From assembly GCF_023115445.1 (NCBI RefSeq), contig NZ_JALDUI010000012.1, positions 1 to 64,000 of the forward strand: a DNA stretch of 64,000 nucleotides. Direction: 5' to 3'. Made by a program: the position numbers and the translations under genes. A model generated the notes under the pieces. The model had not been told where the DNA came from. It searched no databases and saw only the letters and a program-made list of their open reading frames with translations. Within the stretch, counting starts at the first letter, position 1, and every line of letters starts with the position of its first letter. Origin of the DNA: Streptococcus sp. oral taxon 431 (GTDB taxonomy: Bacteria; Bacillota; Bacilli; Lactobacillales; Streptococcaceae). Of the stretch, positions 59,756 through 64,000 are shown in pieces.

Positions 59756-59791
59756 AAAATTCTACTGAATGAAACTTCAGTAGAATTTTTT
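59756..59791 (+). terminator. Hairpin terminator at the left border of the IS element
   Basis: AAATTCTACTGAA pairs with TTCAGTAGAATTT, followed by T residues. It lies between the immunity operon promoter region and the IS200-type element, and would stop + strand transcription. Confidence 0.65.
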
Positions 59792-59945
59792 AAATTTATG
59801 TGACTATTAGTCCGTCTCGCTCCGTGAGGTGCGAGACAAATAAACCACCCGCTATGCGGGTGCGCGTCGAAGGTTATACCAAAAAAACTCCAAACGCGAT
59901 ACAATAAAGGTGTTCAAGCCAATTGTAAAGCGAAAGGAGAAAACC

Positions 59946-60410
59946 ATGGTACAAAAGTCTCATAGTTTATCACACACAAAGTGGCACTGTAAGTATCACA
60001 TTGTGTTCACCCCTAAGTATAGACGAAAAGTCATCTATAATCAATATCGGAGTAGTTTAGGTAAAATATTTCATCGTTTGTGTAGCTATAAAGGAGTTGA
60101 AATTATCGAAGGACACTTGATGCCAGATCATGTACATATGTTAGTAAGTATTCCACCAAGGATAAGTGTTTCTAGTTTCATGGGTTATTTAAAGGGTAAA
60201 AGTGCACTCATGATGTTTGACAAACACGCCAATTTGAAATATAAGTTTGGGAATCGGCATTTCTGGGCAGAAGGTTATTATGTGAGTACAGTAGGGCTTA
60301 ATGAAGCCACGATAAGGAAATACATACAAGGTCAGGAAAAGCATGATATAGCACTAGATAAATTAAGTGTAAAAGAATATGAGGATCCCTTTAGGGATAG
60401 TGGCAAGTAA
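59946..60410 (+). CDS. tnpA: IS200/IS605 transposase TnpA (Y1 HUH enzyme)
   Basis: A 154-residue single-strand transposase. The HUH motif (PDHVHMLVSIP) is at residues 62-64 and the catalytic tyrosine in IRKYIQGQ at 126; all core residues are present, so it may be active. The ATG at 59946 follows AAAGGAG; a frame start 12 codons earlier lacks one. There is no accompanying TnpB. Confidence 0.95.
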   Translation: MVQKSHSLSHTKWHCKYHIVFTPKYRRKVIYNQYRSSLGKIFHRLCSYKGVEIIEGHLMPDHVHMLVSIPPRISVSSFMGYLKGKSALMMFDKHANLKYKFGNRHFWAEGYYVSTVGLNEATIRKYIQGQEKHDIALDKLSVKEYEDPFRDSGK

Positions 60411-60547
60411 TACTCACGCCTCTTTAAGAGGCAAGTGACGAGTCAAGAGCAATGAGGCTTGAACAACGTGAAAGCCAGCGTCTTTAGGCGCTGGCTGGTA
60501 ATTTGGGCTTATAGCCCTGGTGCAAACCACCCGTTAGACGGGTGGTT
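60411..60547 (+). ncRNA. Structured right end of the IS200 element, possible guide-RNA-like transcript
   Basis: Between the tnpA stop and the right-end hairpin are three further stems: GCCTCTTTAAGAGGC, GCCAGCG...CGCTGGC and GGGCTTATAGCCC. They end in the AACCACCCG/CGGGTGGTT hairpin that abuts the flank. The density of structure, ending at the element border, resembles the right-end (omega/re) RNA of IS605 elements that carry tnpB. No tnpB is present, so this is hypothetical; it may only be structural DNA for transposition. Confidence 0.4.
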
Positions 60548-60622
60548 ATGATTTGAGGTTATTTTAAAAATTTTTAAACATCAATCTCGATATATCTTTT
60601 TTGAACATCAATATATTATATT

Positions 60623-61534
60623 TTACAGTTCCTCTGCAATTTTGTTGATCTTTCTCAGGCGATGATTGACACCACTTTTGGTTAAGGGATTTGTCAGACT
60701 ATCTGCCAACTTTTGAATAGAATAGTCTGGATGCTGGATACGCAGACGGGCAACTTCCTGCAAGTCTGCTGGCAGATTATCCAAGCCAATTCTATCTTTG
60801 ATTTTACTGATATTATTAATGGTTTTCATGCTTGCAGAAACCGTACGAGCAATATTTGCCGTCTCTGCATTATTGGCACGATTGAGGTCATTTCGAGTTT
60901 CTCGGAGAATCTTGACACCTTCAAAAGTATCACGTGCCTCCATAGCTCCTACTAAAATCAGGAAATCCATAATATCTTCTGCTCGCTGGAGATAGGTCAC
61001 TGCACCTTTTTTTCGTTCAATCACCTTGGCATCTAACAAGAACTGCTGCAAGAGCGAAGCGATCCCTTGGGCATGGTCCAGATAAACTGAACTAATTTCC
61101 AGCTGATACTTGCCTGACTCGGGATCCCGAATACTCCCATTTGCTAAAAATGCACCACAAAGATAGGCACGACCTGCTTCTTCATCTCCTAAAATATCCG
61201 GATCAATTCCCGTCTCCAGACCAAAGAAAGAATCAGCCAAACGCAAATCCGCTAAAAGTTCTTGGACTTGTTCATCTGTAAACACAGTATAGACCCGATT
61301 TTTACGAAGATTGCTTCTCTGATGATGACGAATCTCCGACTTAATACCATAAAAGTGTAAAAACGATTCATAGAGATGGCGGGCAAGCTTGGCACTCTCT
61401 GTAACAACGGACAAGGTCAAGCCAGAACTAGACAAACCTACGCTTCCAGACATCTTGATAATAGCTGATAACTCATAGCGACTCAGGTGGTGTTGACCTA
61501 GGATTTCTTCTTTTACTGCTACTGTGAAACTCAT
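60623..61534 (-). CDS. whiA: DNA-binding protein WhiA
   Basis: A 303-residue protein with LAGLIDADG-like N-terminal domains ([20 protein letters not shown] near 125) and a C-terminal helix-turn-helix ([20 protein letters not shown] near 276-295). In Firmicutes it affects division and chromosome segregation. The start overlaps the yvcK stop by 4 bp. Confidence 0.95.
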   Translation of the reverse strand: MSFTVAVKEEILGQHHLSRYELSAIIKMSGSVGLSSSGLTLSVVTESAKLARHLYESFLHFYGIKSEIRHHQRSNLRKNRVYTVFTDEQVQELLADLRLADSFFGLETGIDPDILGDEEAGRAYLCGAFLANGSIRDPESGKYQLEISSVYLDHAQGIASLLQQFLLDAKVIERKKGAVTYLQRAEDIMDFLILVGAMEARDTFEGVKILRETRNDLNRANNAETANIARTVSASMKTINNISKIKDRIGLDNLPADLQEVARLRIQHPDYSIQKLADSLTNPLTKSGVNHRLRKINKIAEEL

Positions 61535-62508
61535 TTTCTCACCTGTATGATACGCATTAATTCATCCACGATTAAATCCCCATCATGGAAGGCACCACCA
61601 TTTTCCAAACGTAGGAAGTTGGATGAAATGACACGGGGAACTTGTTGATGCAAACCGTCAAAATCATGCTCAACCTGTACTAAATACTCATCAAAACGAT
61701 TGGTATCCATATAATCTCTAGGTACCTTCTCGATATTAACAAGTACTGTATCAATAAATGGTCTACCCAAATGACGATGCAAGACTGCTACGTGATCACT
61801 ATCTGAGAAATGTTCTGTCTCTCCGCGCTGAGTCATGATGTTGCAGACATAGGCAATTTCAGCCTTGGTTTCCAGAAGAGCCTGACCAATCTCCTCAATG
61901 ACGATATTCGGCAAAATCGAAGTAAAGAGGGAGCCTGGACCCAAGACAATCATATCACTCTCAAGAATGGTATTGACAACTCGGCGGCTAGCCTGCGGTT
62001 TCTCATCGTCTAGAGTGTTGGTGACATAAACATGGTCAATCATGCCTGGATGGTCTGCAATGTGACTTTCTCCAGCTACTTCTGTTCCATCTTTAAAGAC
62101 GGCATGGAGTGTCAAAGGATGGTCACTAGATGGATAAATCTTTCCTGTCGTATGGAAAAATTTACTCAGTAATTGCATAGCATTATAGGTTGAACCCTGC
62201 ATTTCAGATAAGCCAGCTATGATAATGTTTCCTAATGGATGACCAGCAAAAGCACCTGCATCCTCAGAAAAACGGTATTGAAAGACCTTTTCATAGAATT
62301 TTGGCATATCTGACATGGCCACAAGGACATTACGTAAATCCCCTGGAGGTGTCAACTGTTGAATATTTTTACGCAATTCGCCTGAAGAACCGCCATCATC
62401 CGCAACGGTTACAATGGCTGCAATTTCCACATCCTTTTCCCTTAAACTATTTAAAATAACAGGGATTCCGGTTCCTCCACCAATCACCGTAATTTTTGGT
62501 TTTCTCAT
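61531..62508 (-). CDS. yvcK: YvcK/CofD-like protein (gluconeogenesis factor)
   Basis: A 325-residue protein: [18 protein letters not shown] near 7-24, [12 protein letters not shown] near 36, GDLRNVL near 56 and [13 protein letters not shown] near 194. YvcK proteins bind UDP-sugars and affect carbon and cell-wall metabolism. It overlaps rapZ and whiA by 4 bp each. Confidence 0.95.
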   Translation of the reverse strand: MRKPKITVIGGGTGIPVILNSLREKDVEIAAIVTVADDGGSSGELRKNIQQLTPPGDLRNVLVAMSDMPKFYEKVFQYRFSEDAGAFAGHPLGNIIIAGLSEMQGSTYNAMQLLSKFFHTTGKIYPSSDHPLTLHAVFKDGTEVAGESHIADHPGMIDHVYVTNTLDDEKPQASRRVVNTILESDMIVLGPGSLFTSILPNIVIEEIGQALLETKAEIAYVCNIMTQRGETEHFSDSDHVAVLHRHLGRPFIDTVLVNIEKVPRDYMDTNRFDEYLVQVEHDFDGLHQQVPRVISSNFLRLENGGAFHDGDLIVDELMRIIQVRK

Positions 62509-63395
62509 GAACGGTTTACCGTTTCCTTTCTTCGGTCTTTATCACGATGGCTTTCATTTACAGGCCAATTCTTAAACAAATCATTGGCTAATCGTTTGGC
62601 AAAGGCAACACTCCGGTGTTGTCCTCCTGTACAACCTACTGCAATGGTTAAAACAGATTTTCCTTCTTTTTTGTAGCCAGGTAGGATTGGTTCGATCAAG
62701 GCCAACAAATGGCGGTAGAAATCTTCAGATTCTTCATGATTCATAACATAGTCATAAACGGCCTGGTCTTCACCTGTCTGATTGCGAAGTTCTGGTAGAT
62801 AGTAAGGATTTGGGAGGAAACGGACATCAAATACCAAGTCAGCATCAATAGGAATGCCATATTTAAACCCGAAAGACATAACCTCAATACGGAAGGACTG
62901 AGCCTGTTCTTGATCTGAAAACTGCTCTGCAATGGTCTTTCGAAGTTCACGGGGAGTTAACTCTGTCGTGTCTACCACGTTTTGGCTCATATTTTTTAAT
63001 GGTGCCAAGAGTTCGCGTTCCAGCTTAATCCCGTCCAAGATACGACCATCTGCTGCTAGAGGGTGACTTCTTCTAGTTTCCTTATAGCGTGCCACCAATT
63101 CCTTATCTGCCGCATCCAAAAAGAGGATTTTAAAGTCCAAATCATCTTGGTTTTCCAATTCATCCAAGACAGCTTGAATCTCTGAGAAGAAAGAGCGGCT
63201 TCGCATATCCACCACTAGGGCTAACTTGTGGTCGTCATCCTTGGTCTCTACCAACTGCAAAAACTTTGGCAAGAGGGCTGGTGGCATATTATCAATGGTA
63301 AAATATCCTAAATCTTCAAAGGATTGGATAGCTACAGTTTTTCCTGCACCACTCATCCCTGTTACAATCACCAGGTGAAGTTGTTTCTTTGTCAT
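62505..63395 (-). CDS. rapZ: RapZ/YvcJ nucleotide-binding protein
   Basis: A 296-residue P-loop protein with Walker [13 protein letters not shown] at 13-24, [11 protein letters not shown] near 35 and [12 protein letters not shown] near 254. In enterobacteria RapZ controls glmS through small RNAs; in Firmicutes the role is less clear. It is first in a rapZ-yvcK-whiA operon. Confidence 0.95.
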   Translation of the reverse strand: MTKKQLHLVIVTGMSGAGKTVAIQSFEDLGYFTIDNMPPALLPKFLQLVETKDDDHKLALVVDMRSRSFFSEIQAVLDELENQDDLDFKILFLDAADKELVARYKETRRSHPLAADGRILDGIKLERELLAPLKNMSQNVVDTTELTPRELRKTIAEQFSDQEQAQSFRIEVMSFGFKYGIPIDADLVFDVRFLPNPYYLPELRNQTGEDQAVYDYVMNHEESEDFYRHLLALIEPILPGYKKEGKSVLTIAVGCTGGQHRSVAFAKRLANDLFKNWPVNESHRDKDRRKETVNRS

Positions 63396-63446
63396 CTTTG
63401 TCTCCTTATATCAAAAGAAGTTTGGAAGAACCAAACTTCAACTCGC

Positions 63447-63827
63447 TTATCCAATCTCTGCGATGACTTCAATTTCGACTTTTACATCGCGAGGAAGACG
63501 AGCTACTTCTACAGCTGAACGAGCTGGAAATTCCTTGTTAAAGGCTGTTTGGTATACCTCATTGAAAAGTACAAAGTCGTTCATATCACTCAAGAAGCAA
63601 GTTGTTTTAACAACATGGTCAAAATCCGTTCCTGCCTCTGCTAAAATAGCTCCAATGTTTTTCAAAACTTGTTCAGTCTGTTCTTGGATCGTTTCTCCTA
63701 CGATTTCTCCAGTTTCAGGAGATAGAGGAACTTGACCGCTAGCAAACAAAAGATTGCCAACGATTTTTCCTTGAACGTAAGGTCCGATTGCCTTTGGAGC
63801 TTTATCTGTATGAATTGTTTTTGCCAT
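63447..63827 (-). CDS. RidA family reactive-intermediate deaminase
   Basis: A 126-residue YjgF/RidA protein, which hydrolyses reactive enamines/imines made by PLP enzymes. AIGPYVQG near 13, FASGQVPL near 29, KTTCFLSDMNDF near 89 and the signature PARSAVEVARLP near 102 with its catalytic Arg are present. It follows the engB gene by 9 bp. Confidence 0.93.
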   Translation of the reverse strand: MAKTIHTDKAPKAIGPYVQGKIVGNLLFASGQVPLSPETGEIVGETIQEQTEQVLKNIGAILAEAGTDFDHVVKTTCFLSDMNDFVLFNEVYQTAFNKEFPARSAVEVARLPRDVKVEIEVIAEIG

Positions 63828-63836
63828 TTGTATTCC

Positions 63837-64000
63837 TCACAATTTTTCTAAAATAGCATCCCAAGCTTGATCCATTCCTGCTTTTGTTACGGATGAAAAG
63901 AGGATAAAATCATCGCTTGGATCAAAATTTAATTTCTTTTTAATAGCTGATTCGTGCTTGTTCCATTTCCCCCGCGGAATCTTGTCTGCCTTTGTCGCAA
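63837..64000 (-). CDS. engB: Ribosome-biogenesis GTPase EngB/YsxC, C-terminal part (runs off the window)
   Basis: The last 54 residues are visible: [20 protein letters not shown], where TKAD is the G4 motif that recognises guanine, then LFSSVTKAG (G5) and DAILEKL before the TGA at 63837-63839. EngB is an essential GTPase for 50S assembly. The start is outside the window. Confidence 0.92.
   Translation of the reverse strand, partial: ATKADKIPRGKWNKHESAIKKKLNFDPSDDFILFSSVTKAGMDQAWDAILEKL

Larger units (their letters stand above)
59806..60556 (+). mobile_element. IS200/IS605-family insertion sequence (tnpA only)
   Basis: The element contains one HUH transposase gene and no tnpB. Subterminal hairpins mark its ends: CACCCGCTATGCGGGTG at 59846-59862 and AACCACCCGTTAGACGGGTGGTT at 60525-60547, both following AAACCACCCG or similar. 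A further stem, GTCTCGC / GCGAGAC, is at 59813-59836. Such elements move as single strands and leave no target duplications, so exact ends are uncertain by perhaps 20 bp. It lies between the immunity operon and whiA. Confidence 0.85.

Overview
The window is chromosomal DNA from a Streptococcus of the mitis group (S. mitis / S. oralis / S. pneumoniae relatives). This rests on pneumococcus-type BOX repeats, a choline-binding-repeat remnant, a TacF-like flippase and LicD-type protein near a LytR-CpsA-Psr gene, and housekeeping blocks (ftsEX-prfB, the aro operon, dapB-cca, cdaA-cdaR-glmM, whiA-yvcK-rapZ) in the order I know from that group. Nearly all genes are on the minus strand. I see no rRNA, tRNA or CRISPR array. 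The species is not decidable from this sequence alone.

Layout. 0.2-0.9 kb: a pyrimidine-dimer-glycosylase-like protein and a YbgA-type protein. 1.0-13.2 kb: a type I restriction-modification island (hsdM, hsdS, hsdR) interleaved with a PD-(D/E)XK-like protein, a 1321-residue YobI-type membrane NTPase, a DUF6261 protein and a small membrane protein. 13.3-15.4 kb: a VTT/TVP38 membrane protein, a BOX element and an MFS exporter. 15.6-18.4 kb: ftsX, ftsE and prfB with its programmed +1 frameshift. 18.6-19.0 kb: a choline-binding-protein remnant.

19.4-28.5 kb is an AT-rich surface-polymer locus: a TacF-like flippase, a Wzz-type protein whose cytoplasmic domain looks like a degenerate tyrosine-kinase fold, a Wzy polymerase, a sulfotransferase-like protein, GT4 and GT2 glycosyltransferases, a CDP-glycerol glycerophosphotransferase-like enzyme and a C-terminally truncated LicD. 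It sits beside a cell-wall-ligase LCP gene, which suggests a variant teichoic acid or related glycopolymer in which phosphoglycerol (and possibly sulfate) decorates the repeat.

28.7-40.6 kb carries the shikimate/aromatic operon (aroD, aroE, aroB, aroC, tyrA, ylbF-like, then aroA, aroK, pheA, LCP), interrupted by a decayed TPM-domain gene and followed by a new terminator/promoter. A MalR/CcpA-type operator precedes a cytoplasmic alpha-amylase. 42.5-54 kb holds dnaD-like, metA, apt, a pseudogene split by one stop codon, an ABC-F protein, cca, dapB, degV, glmM, cdaR and cdaA. 54-60.5 kb holds a ferredoxin-NADP reductase, then a laterally acquired-looking lantibiotic-immunity ABC transporter with two-component system, and an IS200/IS605 tnpA element with a long structured right end. 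whiA, yvcK, rapZ, ridA and the end of engB close the window.

The strongest candidates for something undescribed are the Wzz/pseudo-kinase protein with the sulfotransferase in the polymer locus, the NTPase-plus-nuclease cargo of the type I RM island, and the structured tail of the tnpB-less IS200 element.
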